In this document: one piece after another, positions 42,791 through 51,716 of the stretch
Layout of the letters: the number at the start of each line of letters is the position of its first letter
Position numbering within the stretch: the first letter of the stretch is position 1
NCBI GenBank assembly: GCA_017134815.1
Contig: CP071032.1
Coordinates: 1,918,001-1,982,000, forward strand
Source: Lentisphaerota bacterium
GTDB lineage: Bacteria; Verrucomicrobiota; Lentisphaeria; Victivallales; Victivallaceae
DNA: 64,000 nucleotides
Direction of reading: 5' to 3'
The notes under the pieces: generated by a model
What the model was told of the DNA's origin: nothing
The model's input: the letters and a program-made list of their open reading frames with translations, nothing else
Databases searched by the model: none
Translations under genes and position numbers: made by a program

Positions 42791-43180
42791 AATAAAACTC
42801 CATTAAAATTAATGATTCACTCATAAATTTATAAGGCTATATACCTGTATCCTGCGGCTGTTTGCTGCAAGTCAGCTTGTCATTCTGCCAAAATCAAAAT
42901 GTTCTTAAAGCATTAGTCCATTAAGACTGCTTATATGTTTCTATCCTGGTTAATATTTAATGTATTTCTAAAATTCAATGCTTGAAAATTACAAATTGAA
43001 TTTTGAGCAAATTCAATAAAGCACAGAGTATCAGATTGGAAAGTATGAGGAGAGTGTGGAATACCGGCTTACCAGATTAGAATCTATTTCACAATAAGTG
43101 AAATTCCTGTAATCTTCTGCGATTTACCAAGACCTTTTTGAACCTGCAGACCAAATAAGTACTTCAAACCGGCCACCCCG
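42791..43180. other. A/T-rich intergenic region
   Basis: About 390 bases with no gene seen; contains the divergent 5' side of the lyase gene and the 3' side of the D123 gene. Repeated AAATTCAAT and AATTGAATTT strings (42970-43020) form imperfect inverted repeats of unknown meaning. Confidence 0.35.
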
Positions 43181-43224
43181 AAAAAATAAAAAGCCTGCCC
43201 CAAGCAATACGCAAGAAACAGGCC
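43181..43224 (-). terminator. Probable terminator of the D123-family gene
   Basis: On the minus strand GCCTG...CAGGC (43223-43219 and 43197-43193) closes a 21-base interior, followed by TTTTTATTTTTT. The stem is short but the T run is strong. Confidence 0.5.
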
Positions 43225-43283
43225 TCTTCTTTTTGAAAGATAATAAATTATATTACAATATTCAAAGAAATCAGATAACAGCT

Positions 43284-44000
43284 TTAAAAAGAAACATTTA
43301 CATTTCCAAAAATCTTGGTCGGAGAGGGCATCAGCACAATGCCGGCTGTTTCCGACCAGTCACGGTCCCATTTGCGAAACAACAGCGGATCGGTCGAACC
43401 TCCCCACTTATTAATATCCACCAAAATGACCTGATCATCGGAAGTGATGTAAATATCCATAACCAGGTCCTGCTCAGGCAGGCACCAGGAAATTTCGTCA
43501 AAGAACTTTTCCGCCCGCTGCCACAATTTTTCCTTGATCCCCTCCAGACGGCGGAAATGGCGTATGAGCCAGTACTGACTCATGCCTTTTAACTCACCGT
43601 CACGAATGAACAGGCGGAATTCACGAGTCTGATTCATGCGCCGGTAGGGTCGTACCACCAGGTATTCAAACTCCCCGGAAGCTGCAGCGTGTTGAACTTT
43701 CTCACTTTTTGCCAGAAAGCGCCAGGCACTGCGTGCGGAATGTACTGCACCATGCTTGGCAGCAAAGCGTTCAGTATCGGTTGGCGAACAGACGTCGGCG
43801 GAAACAAAACTGCTCCCGGAAATATTAGCCATACATTGCTTGAGCCTTTTTACAGCACCAGCCACCTCCGGACCTTTAGTTATTCCCTCGGCAAGCGCCG
43901 TGATTTCTTCAGGCCGCAGCTTTACAAAAGATGTCAGCAGCGCATAGCCGGCAAGTTCCGGATACCAGTTATGTACTTTATAAAAATCATTGCCGTTCAT
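43284..44000 (-). CDS. D123/Cdc123-family ATP-grasp protein
   Basis: A 238-aa protein resembling eukaryotic Cdc123 (D123), an ATP-grasp assembly factor for translation initiation factor eIF2. Matching blocks: FEYLVVRPYRRMNQTREFRL with FIRDGELKGMSQYW (the R-P-W-x-x-I-x-x-x-x-E-F-R-x-F-V and G-I-S-Q motifs), DLVMDIYI, and VILVDINKWGGSTDPLLF (metal-binding D-x-N). Bacteria lack eIF2, so the partner must differ. ATG 44000 (GAGG seven bases upstream) is preferred over the upstream start at 44027. Genes around it do not reveal its function. Confidence in the family is good, in any function low. Confidence 0.75.
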   Translation of the reverse strand: MNGNDFYKVHNWYPELAGYALLTSFVKLRPEEITALAEGITKGPEVAGAVKRLKQCMANISGSSFVSADVCSPTDTERFAAKHGAVHSARSAWRFLAKSEKVQHAAASGEFEYLVVRPYRRMNQTREFRLFIRDGELKGMSQYWLIRHFRRLEGIKEKLWQRAEKFFDEISWCLPEQDLVMDIYITSDDQVILVDINKWGGSTDPLLFRKWDRDWSETAGIVLMPSPTKIFGNVNVSF

Positions 44001-44170
44001 AAGCAACCTCAATATTTTTAAGCACAAAGCTTATGTTTTCAGGTCATCACAAATTATCAAATGCGTTTACTTCTTCAGGCCGGTAATAATCAAGCCGGTT
44101 CCTTAATGTTAATTTACCATAATAAAAACTTATAACAAGTCCGGCATTATTGTGCACCGGGTAGACAAAA

Positions 44171-45139
44171 TCAGAAATCAGCGGCATCGCTCTTTGGAGG
44201 CGGTGCCAACCGATTTTCTAAAGAAGAAACCACATACATCAGGTAAACTGTAAAGCAAATTAGAAAAACCGTGTTAAAACTCAAAAACGGCAGTTCCAGC
44301 GCAGTATAGGCTGAAGCAATCAACAATGGCGGCAATGAGGTATAAATACCTACCACAAAAAGATCCCTTAATTTCAAAGTTCCTCTGCGACGACTGCCGA
44401 TGAGGTTGAATATCAATGAAAAAATGCTCACAAACAGCAGCGCCTGAGCCAGCAGCGCCAATGAGCAGGCAATAAGCAGAAAACTAACGAACATCAATTT
44501 AGTTCCGGCTGGAGTCAACATTTTTTTAACAGTTTCAGTTATTGCTGTATTTTGAGCTGTATTCGAACTTGCGTCAGCAGCTTTTACCGCAGAAACTCTT
44601 TTTCCGGGAGTTCCGGCAGCAACCGTTTTCGGCATATTATCCTTAACATATTTGATCAGGTCAGCCTGCTTCAAAAAATTAATTTTGACAGAAGTCGGGG
44701 GCTTATTGTAAATAAATGGAAACGCAATGTAACCATTGCCCTGGGTTTTTCCCCAGGTCAAAACCAGAGATGGCGTCCATATTATTCCGCGATCTGCACG
44801 ACTGTTCTCCAGATCCGGTATTTCACCTTTATATCCCGCCGGCAGATACAGCACTGACATAGTGCTGGATATTGAAAAAAAACGCATTTTTTCCGGCTGC
44901 TTACCCGGTAGAATGCCTTCAGGAGTAAATCTGATTTCGCCGCATTCCTGGTTCAGAATGCGCCAGCCTGTATCTATGACCTTGAAATAGATAAATGACT
45001 GTATTACCGTGATCATAATCGCACATGCTATTGAAAACAGTATTAAATGGAGCAGTGCTTTAAAAAGAGAATGCCGCATCAGGTTTAAAAAAACTGAAGT
45101 TCCCTTGCATACACCGGAGATTGCTGATATAAAATTCAT
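44171..45139 (-). CDS. DUF1189-like integral membrane protein
   Basis: A 322-aa protein with one N-terminal helix (ALLHLILFSIACAIMITVIQ), an extracytoplasmic domain of about 150 residues and four C-terminal helices (residues ~215-305). Helix-loop order and the phrase RRGTLKLRDLFVVGIYTSLP recall DUF1189, but the match is from memory and weak. The start lies 2 bases after the def stop, so it is the second gene of a def operon. Confidence 0.6.
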   Translation of the reverse strand: MNFISAISGVCKGTSVFLNLMRHSLFKALLHLILFSIACAIMITVIQSFIYFKVIDTGWRILNQECGEIRFTPEGILPGKQPEKMRFFSISSTMSVLYLPAGYKGEIPDLENSRADRGIIWTPSLVLTWGKTQGNGYIAFPFIYNKPPTSVKINFLKQADLIKYVKDNMPKTVAAGTPGKRVSAVKAADASSNTAQNTAITETVKKMLTPAGTKLMFVSFLLIACSLALLAQALLFVSIFSLIFNLIGSRRRGTLKLRDLFVVGIYTSLPPLLIASAYTALELPFLSFNTVFLICFTVYLMYVVSSLENRLAPPPKSDAADF

Positions 45140-45141
45140 AA

Positions 45142-45735
45142 TTACTTCATTATACTTTTCTTAAAATCATTTTTACGACCACTTTTCAGCAGACGCTTGA
45201 GCTTTGGCTCCAGTCTGCTGAACTCTTCTGGCACCATACGGTCAACATAAAGCACACCATCAAGATGATCCAGTTCGTGCTGCAGGCATCTCGCCAGCAA
45301 GCCACCACACTCACACTCTATCAATTCCCCGTCAATAGTCAAGGCTCTGAACTGAACAAACACCGGCCTTTCAACAGGCCCGAACAGTTCCGGCACACTG
45401 AGGCAGCCTTCATCCGCAATGTCTTTCTCTTCACTGTACCTGACTATTTCCGGGTTAATGACCACCAGAGGCATACGTGGAAGCAGCATAACTTCACCAG
45501 GCGTTGCCGCTTTTGAAGCATACTCAGCAGGAATGTCCAGCACTACAATACGTTTGTTGATCCCCGCCTGAGGTCCAGCAAGCCCGATTCCATTAAAAAC
45601 TTTTAGGGTCTCCAGCATCTCAGCAGCCGTTTCACGCAGTTCGTCATCAACATTGTCTATAAAGCCGGCCGGCTGTTTCAATATTTCGGCACCATATGTG
45701 TAAACAGTATATCTTTTCTTGTGCTTGAAAAACAT
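45142..45735 (-). CDS. def: Peptide deformylase
   Basis: Removes the formyl group from nascent proteins. The 197-aa metalloenzyme has all three motifs: GIGLAGPQAG (49-58, with Gly where GxGxAAxQ has the second Ala), EGCLSVP (Cys111) and HELDHLDG (His153, His157 with Glu154). The N-terminus is ordinary. It lies 11 bases downstream of gltX on the same strand. Confidence 0.95.
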   Translation of the reverse strand: MFFKHKKRYTVYTYGAEILKQPAGFIDNVDDELRETAAEMLETLKVFNGIGLAGPQAGINKRIVVLDIPAEYASKAATPGEVMLLPRMPLVVINPEIVRYSEEKDIADEGCLSVPELFGPVERPVFVQFRALTIDGELIECECGGLLARCLQHELDHLDGVLYVDRMVPEEFSRLEPKLKRLLKSGRKNDFKKSIMK

Positions 45736-45746
45736 TTTGCTTATCT

Positions 45747-47345
45747 CTAATCCTGTTCGTTATTTTCATAAGCCGCTAAAGCATTCTCGATGCGCGCCGC
45801 ACATTCCTCAGCCCCAATCAAAACCAGAGTCTGATCAAGTTCAGCTCCTCCAGCAGCTCCAGTAACTGCCAGCCTCAAGGCAGGGAACAGCTTCCCCGGA
45901 TTAATTCCGCTTGCCTGTTCAGCCGCAGTAACAATGGAAGCAACGTCTTCAGCTGACAGCCCGGACAATTCAGAAAACTTTCTGGCGGCAAACTGCAGGG
46001 CAGCCCGGTTTGATTCATGCTTGAACTGCTTGCGAAACTGTTTACCGCCGTACTCTATATCTGAACAGAAAAAATATTTCCATCCGGCAGTACCAGCAAG
46101 ATCTTTTGTACGGCTTTGCATTAATGCCGCGACTTTTTCCAGTTTTGCAGGCTCAATAGCATCAGCCCAGTCATATTTTCTAATGAATTCCTCAGCCAGT
46201 TTCGCAAACTTTTCAGCCGGAATCTCAGAGATATACATGCCGTTCAGGTTTGTCAGTTTGTGCAGGTCAAACCTGGCTGGAGAGCTCTTCACTCTTTCCA
46301 GATTGAAAGCTTCAATCATTTCAGCATAACTCATTTTCTCGCGATCATCACCAGGCGACCATCCCAGCAGCGCCAGATAATTGAAAAGCGCCTGCGGCAG
46401 GAAGCCCTTTGCCCGGAAATCTCCGACAAAGGCATCGCCGTCGCGTTTACTGTAGGGCTTGCCGGCTGCGTTGACAATCATCGGCATATGGGCAAATTCC
46501 GGCAATTCAGCACCCAGGGCGTTATACAGCAGAACATGGCGATATGTGTTTTCAACATGATCGTCGCCGCGAATAACATGACTGACCCGCTGCGCAATAT
46601 CGTCACATACGTTTGCCAGGTGGAAAACCGGTGAGCCGTCACTGCGGACAATTACCAGATCCTTCATGCTGTCCAGGGGCTTTGCAAGTTCACCTTTGAT
46701 CAGGTCAGTAAAGAACACTTCCCGACGGGTAAAAGTTATCCTCGCACAATCTTTGAAAGTAAAAACTTCCCCCTTGTGCAAATCTTCAATGGCAAAATTC
46801 AAGTCAAAAATCTCTCCACCGGCAGCGTCAAAGATTTTCAGGTCTTTGAACCCAGCCAGACATGCCGCCGCCGGAACCGGTTTGCCCTTGCGGCTGACTG
46901 TCGCATAATCAACCCCGGAAAAAGCAACTCTTACCGGCTCCTCCGGATGCAGCTCATATTCAGCCGCACCGACAGTCCGTATCATTGGCAAATTCTCGCA
47001 GTCAAAAGGTATGCGAAACAGTACGGGCGCAGTTCCATCCTCACCGGGTTTGCCCTTGTAAGCCAGACCGCTCTCGAGCATTTTTGCTGCCGCCTTTTCA
47101 TGGGAAGCGCGCAAAGAAGTCTGGTAAACAATTTCTTCATCATAATCCAGCTTGAGCCACTCCATGCACTCCAGAAGCTTGTCAATTGCCTCCCTCGTAG
47201 AGCGCTCCAGATCTGTATCTTCAACCCGCAGCAAAAACTTTCCTGCGGTGTGCCGAGCAAACAACCAGTTAAAAATCGCAGTACGGATATTACCTATATG
47301 AACCTGGCCAGTAGGCGAAGGCGCAAATCTCACTCTGGTTTCCAT
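45747..47345 (-). CDS. gltX: Glutamyl-tRNA synthetase
   Basis: Class I aminoacyl-tRNA synthetase, 532 aa. The HIGH-type motif is in FAPSPTGQVHIGNIRTAIFN and the KMSKS-type motif is YSKRDGD. DLERSTREAIDKLL and VIRGDDHVENTYRH are family hallmarks, and the C-terminal anticodon-binding domain is complete. Whether it is discriminating or also charges tRNA-Gln cannot be judged here. Heads a run with def and the DUF1189-like gene. Confidence 0.95.
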   Translation of the reverse strand: METRVRFAPSPTGQVHIGNIRTAIFNWLFARHTAGKFLLRVEDTDLERSTREAIDKLLECMEWLKLDYDEEIVYQTSLRASHEKAAAKMLESGLAYKGKPGEDGTAPVLFRIPFDCENLPMIRTVGAAEYELHPEEPVRVAFSGVDYATVSRKGKPVPAAACLAGFKDLKIFDAAGGEIFDLNFAIEDLHKGEVFTFKDCARITFTRREVFFTDLIKGELAKPLDSMKDLVIVRSDGSPVFHLANVCDDIAQRVSHVIRGDDHVENTYRHVLLYNALGAELPEFAHMPMIVNAAGKPYSKRDGDAFVGDFRAKGFLPQALFNYLALLGWSPGDDREKMSYAEMIEAFNLERVKSSPARFDLHKLTNLNGMYISEIPAEKFAKLAEEFIRKYDWADAIEPAKLEKVAALMQSRTKDLAGTAGWKYFFCSDIEYGGKQFRKQFKHESNRAALQFAARKFSELSGLSAEDVASIVTAAEQASGINPGKLFPALRLAVTGAAGGAELDQTLVLIGAEECAARIENALAAYENNEQD

Positions 47346-47505
47346 TATTAAAAATTACCCCGCAATTGAATATTACTATATAAGCGTCGCCGCAAAAATA
47401 TTTTTCATTATAATTTTATAGAAAGCAAAGCCGTTGTGCTTAACAGCCGCTGATCGCATACGCGGCAGCGGCCTTAGAACTTTCTTATTGTAACCGGGTT
47501 ATAAT

Positions 47506-48987
47506 CTACTGTGTTTTATTGCTTAAATCAAGCCCGATTATATTTGTATTTGTAGCGGCATCCAGCTGCGCTTTGGCAATCTTGGTATTTACCAGCGCTG
47601 TTACCAGGTTGGTTTCAGCTGAAACCAGCTGGTTCTGAGCCTGATTCAAACGGGCAAGTTCCGTATTTCCGGCACGGTATTCTTCCTCAACCAGGTCTCG
47701 CTGCTTGGTTACCAGTCCCAGAGTCTTCTTATAAATACGGGCCTGTTTCAGGTTCTGCACGTAGTTGATATAGGAACTACGCACGTTTTCAATTACAATC
47801 AACCAGGCTTCCGCTACGTTGAACTTAGCCTGAGCAACCAGAGCTTCAGTTTCCCGAACACGGTTGAAACGGGCCAGACCATCAAACACCAGCCAGCTTG
47901 CACTTACTCCGTAGTCAAATGAAGGATTATTATAATAAGAGTGAGAAATACTGCTTCCGGCACCATAACGGGTCAGGTTGGTATTGTAAGACAACGTCCC
48001 GAAGGCATTAACAGTCGGGAAGAAAGTGCCGTATGACTGGTACATGGTGTACTTGGCCGCCTGCAGCAACTCTCTGAAACGGCGCAGGTCCGGACGGTTG
48101 TTCAGAGCTGTATCAAGGTAGACATCGACCGATGTCAGCTCATCATCAGTATCAGAACTGACGGACGGGAATTTAACATGCGGCGGCAAATTACCTTCAG
48201 GATATCCCATCAGGCGGGCCAGAGCGTAAACGTTGTTCTCGTAATTAAACTCAGCAATAATCTGATCGCCGGTAGCAACGTTAACCTCGATTTTAAAGTT
48301 CAATACTTCAGAAAGTGGCACTGCACCGGCTTTGTATTTCAGCTGAGTGTCACGCAGGTTGGCCAGCTGGAATTCCATATTAGCCCGGGCAATACGCTGC
48401 TGCTCTATTGCCAGCAGAATGCTGTAGTAAGAAGTCGCGACAGACAGCATCAGCAGTCGTCTGGTGTCTTCGAGCAGAGATTTTTCCGCCTTGAAGCTGT
48501 ACCTGGTAGCAAGGACATTCATGGTACGGGCCAGACCGTCAAAAATCAACCAGTTTGCAGTAAGCCCGGTACTTGTACTTAATGCGTTTGTTCTGGGATT
48601 TGAGGAATCCGGATAATTAACCCTGCCTTTATAATTATCAATATCATTTTCGACTGAAAAGTTAGCTGTGATAGTTGGTGAATATCCACCCAGCGCCTGG
48701 TAGTAACGCATCTTGGCTGCATTTACTGCGTGGTAAATAGATGAATAATTGGGATTGTTGATTACCGCTACCTCCTGGGCTTTTTTCAAGCTCAGGATGT
48801 TTACTCCTTCCAAGGTTTTATCTGCCCTGCCTTTTTTGCGCTGGACAAAAGTATCAGCTTCTGTCGAGACCTGTGCCGGAGCATAAGAATAACAGCCTCC
48901 GGCAAATATAATAGGCACCGTAAAAGGCAGCACCATTACTGAAAGAATAATTTTTCTAAGGTTTTCAATCGGGAATTTACTTAACAT
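47506..48987 (-). CDS. TolC-family outer-membrane channel protein
   Basis: A 493-aa outer-membrane efflux protein. After a signal (KIILSVMVLPFTVPIIFAGG, possible lipid Cys in AGGC), two repeats of helical hairpin plus beta-strands are visible: the first around YYQALGGYSPTITANFSVEN and LTANWLIFDGLARTMNVLAT, the second around YQSYGTFFPTVNAFGTLSYN and VSASWLVFDGLARFNRVRET. No membrane fusion protein or pump gene lies next to it, so the partner is elsewhere. ATG 48987 is chosen over TTG 49002. Confidence 0.88.
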   Translation of the reverse strand: MLSKFPIENLRKIILSVMVLPFTVPIIFAGGCYSYAPAQVSTEADTFVQRKKGRADKTLEGVNILSLKKAQEVAVINNPNYSSIYHAVNAAKMRYYQALGGYSPTITANFSVENDIDNYKGRVNYPDSSNPRTNALSTSTGLTANWLIFDGLARTMNVLATRYSFKAEKSLLEDTRRLLMLSVATSYYSILLAIEQQRIARANMEFQLANLRDTQLKYKAGAVPLSEVLNFKIEVNVATGDQIIAEFNYENNVYALARLMGYPEGNLPPHVKFPSVSSDTDDELTSVDVYLDTALNNRPDLRRFRELLQAAKYTMYQSYGTFFPTVNAFGTLSYNTNLTRYGAGSSISHSYYNNPSFDYGVSASWLVFDGLARFNRVRETEALVAQAKFNVAEAWLIVIENVRSSYINYVQNLKQARIYKKTLGLVTKQRDLVEEEYRAGNTELARLNQAQNQLVSAETNLVTALVNTKIAKAQLDAATNTNIIGLDLSNKTQ

Positions 48988-49073
48988 TCTGTCACCAACC
49001 AATCCAGGGGTTAAACAATTACAATACTTTATTTTTCAATATTTTACAAATCTTCATAATATACGCACTCATT

Positions 49074-49757
49074 TTACTTCGTCGCGATCCCAATTACGCA
49101 TTCCCCTTTCCATTTCCGGTCACTGTTCTGCGTCAACAGATCCTGGGCCGTACCCCTTAATATTTCCTCATGAACCTTAGTTGCCTCTCTAATCACCGCA
49201 ACTGGTCGATCCGGGCCGATAAACTCAACTATATTGTTCAAGGCCTTATTGATGCGGTGTGGTGATTCAAAAATAAACACGCTCTTGTCTTCGCTGCCGA
49301 TTTTTTCAAAAAATTTCTGCCGCCGGCCGGACTTAACCGGGGGAAATCCATAAAATGCAAATTTATCTACCGGTATGCCGGCAGCTGCAGCGGAGAATGT
49401 AAGAGCGGAAACACCTGGAATAACCTCTGGCTCAATCCCCTTTTTTACTGCTTCTCTGACCAGATAAAAACCGGGATCCGCAATAGCTGGAGTTCCGGCA
49501 TCTGAAACCAGAGCAACATTCGTACCTGCAATAACCTGTTCAAGCAGGGAATCGGTTTTCTGATGCTCGTTATGGGCATGGTAACTTATCAGGCGGGTGT
49601 GAATATCAAAGCGGGAAAGCAATTTTCTGGTATGACGCGTATCCTCTGCAGCAATGACGTCAACCTCACGCAGAATATTTAAAGCACGCAAAGTGATATC
49701 ATCCAGGTTCCCAATAGGGGTTGCAACCAGATACAATTTTCCAAAACTTTCGCTCAT
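49074..49757 (-). CDS. rsmI: 16S rRNA (cytidine-1402-2'-O)-methyltransferase
   Basis: Methylates C1402 in the ribosomal P site. The 227-aa tetrapyrrole-methylase-fold protein has LYLVATPIGNLDDITLRAL, AAEDTRHTRKLL, LVSDAGTPAIADPGF and FYGFPPVKSGRRQKF. It stops after the core domain (GECVIGIATK), without the ~50-residue C-terminal helix region of longer homologues; short forms of this length exist. GTG 49763 is an alternative start. Confidence 0.94.
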   Translation of the reverse strand: MSESFGKLYLVATPIGNLDDITLRALNILREVDVIAAEDTRHTRKLLSRFDIHTRLISYHAHNEHQKTDSLLEQVIAGTNVALVSDAGTPAIADPGFYLVREAVKKGIEPEVIPGVSALTFSAAAAGIPVDKFAFYGFPPVKSGRRQKFFEKIGSEDKSVFIFESPHRINKALNNIVEFIGPDRPVAVIREATKVHEEILRGTAQDLLTQNSDRKWKGECVIGIATK

Positions 49758-49991
49758 CTTCACCCAAAATTTATTAACTTCTATCGCCTGTCCTTAACTT
49801 GGAGCAGCCCTTCAGCAGTGATCTTCAAATTTTTGCCATTTAAACAACATCAACTGCCTCGACAAAAGAAAAACACTCGAATGTGAGTCGTAAAATACAC
49901 CATGTTATGTTACATTTACAGTGAAAAAAGCCTAAAAGTTCTTTTTGTTTTGTATATTTTTAGAAATTTTACAGGATTTTAGCAATTTGCG

Positions 49992-50690
49992 ATGAATTTA
50001 ACAAAATATTTAAGTTCCTGCGGTATTAATTCACGACGTAAATGCGCCGAGTTGATAAAAAGCGGAAATGTCAGTATAAACGGAGTTAGGGTGACACAAC
50101 CCGGTACTCAAGTTGAGGCTTCAGACAGGGTTGAAGTAGGCGGGAAAAAAGTTTTGTTACCCCAAAAAATATATATCCTGCTTAACAAGCCTCCGGGCTA
50201 CACGTGCACTAATTCAGACCCCTTCGCCAAGAAAAAAGCAATTGACCTTATTCAGCTGCAAGGAGAACAGGCAGGAATCCGGCTGTTTTCTGCAGGAAGA
50301 CTTGATAAGGAAAGCGAAGGCCTGCTGATTTTTACGAATGACGGCAGCTACGCAGAACAGCTTACCCACCCAAGACAGGAGGTCTGCAAGGAATATATCG
50401 TCCAGGTCAGCCGTGATTTTTCGCAAAGCACATTAAAAAGCCTGCAGAAAGGTATAACGGATGACGGCGAATTTCTCAAACCGGTGAGCATCGAGTACCT
50501 CAAGCCGAAAATGTATCGGTTTATTCTTAATGAAGGCAAAAAAAGGGAAATCAGACGTATGGTCAAGTCTGCCGGAGCCAGAACCTTAAAGCTGCAGAGA
50601 GTTGCTGTCGGCAAACTAAAACTGGACGTTGCCCCTGGGAAGTGGCGTTTGATGTCCGCTGCAGACATCAAAAAATCCCTGGCTGGCTAG
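49992..50690 (+). CDS. RsuA/RluB/RluF-family pseudouridine synthase
   Basis: A 232-aa RNA-modifying enzyme: an N-terminal S4 domain (MNLTKYLSSCGINSRRKCAE, then LIKSGNVSINGVRV) and a catalytic domain with LNKPPGY, the nucleophile motif GRLDKESEGLL (Asp105) and GKKREIRRM. The target may be 16S U516 or a 23S site; the family cannot be narrowed by reading. It converges on a phosphoesterase gene: the two stop codons share the palindrome CTAG at 50687-50690. Confidence 0.92.
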   Translation: MNLTKYLSSCGINSRRKCAELIKSGNVSINGVRVTQPGTQVEASDRVEVGGKKVLLPQKIYILLNKPPGYTCTNSDPFAKKKAIDLIQLQGEQAGIRLFSAGRLDKESEGLLIFTNDGSYAEQLTHPRQEVCKEYIVQVSRDFSQSTLKSLQKGITDDGEFLKPVSIEYLKPKMYRFILNEGKKREIRRMVKSAGARTLKLQRVAVGKLKLDVAPGKWRLMSAADIKKSLAG

Positions 50691-51430
50691 ACCCCTCTGG
50701 ACAAGCGTTCGGCCAGGTCGGTCGGCAGCCCCGCGTCAAGAATCCTCTTCTGGGCTGAAGCCACATCATACTCAACTCTTATTGGATAAACCAGCCCGGT
50801 TTCATCATTATATACTGCCGCAGAAGCCCGCCAGTCCGAGTCGCGAGGCTGCCCTACGGCCCCTGGATTAACCAGGTATTTATAAATCGGATCTTTATCC
50901 AGAATTTTCTCTTTGAGCATTTCCATTCTAATATCCTCGCCATTGTGTGAAAACAACAACGGAATGTGAATGTGTCCGCAAAACGCCACCGGAGTATCCT
51001 GCAGATAAAAATGAAACTGCGCAGTATTACGATCCATTATATATGGCCAGTATTCACCGTCAACAGTTTCCATAGATGCATGAATAAATTCAATATCACC
51101 AATACGCCGTGAGAAAGGCAGTCTGTCAAGCCACTCAATATGCTCCCGTGAAAGCACTTTCTGAGTCCAGAGAATCGCATCCCGGGCATAATCCTTTACT
51201 TCCCAGAAACGTTCCTGATTCAGGTCGGCTGTATAGAAGTCATGATTGCCCTTGACACTGACAATTTCCTCAGCACGCATCAAGTCAATGCATTCCCGCG
51301 GAGACGCGCCATAGCCGACTATGTCGCCCAGACAGACCAGTTTCTGACAACCAATCTCTTTCAGCCTGGCAAGCATTGCCTCAAACGCCTCAATATTGGC
51401 GTGGATATCTCCAAATACTCCCAAAAGCAT
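50687..51430 (-). CDS. Cytosolic calcineurin-like phosphoesterase
   Basis: A 247-aa protein of the YfcE/ApaH-like class: GVFGDIHANIEAFEAML (D-x-H), LVCLGDIVGYG (GD), SVKGNHDFY (GNHD), FIHASMETVDGEYW, FCGHIHIPLLF (GHxH) and LVNPGAVGQPRD. All metal motifs are present and there is no signal peptide. The gene probably encodes a nucleotide or phosphodiester hydrolase; the substrate is unknown. Confidence 0.88.
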   Translation of the reverse strand: MLLGVFGDIHANIEAFEAMLARLKEIGCQKLVCLGDIVGYGASPRECIDLMRAEEIVSVKGNHDFYTADLNQERFWEVKDYARDAILWTQKVLSREHIEWLDRLPFSRRIGDIEFIHASMETVDGEYWPYIMDRNTAQFHFYLQDTPVAFCGHIHIPLLFSHNGEDIRMEMLKEKILDKDPIYKYLVNPGAVGQPRDSDWRASAAVYNDETGLVYPIRVEYDVASAQKRILDAGLPTDLAERLSRGV

Positions 51431-51716
51431 ATAATAATCTCTTAAAAGTTATTTATATTTCATCTTTAACCGTTTTAGTAATAACAGCCTGGGACTCATA
51501 AACGGTATGATTAACAATAAACATCTATACATCTAATTATAAATCTGTAATCTTATAATATCTACAATCCCAAAGAAAAAATGTCAATTAAATCTCGTTT
51601 TCATCTCAAAGCACTCTTTGGGTTAGTTTTTTGCAGTTAGAAAGTTACAAAAATTAATCCCACACATTTTTTTAAAACAACTGCAGTGAACCAGCTTATT
51701 TTCAGATGAAACTTCA

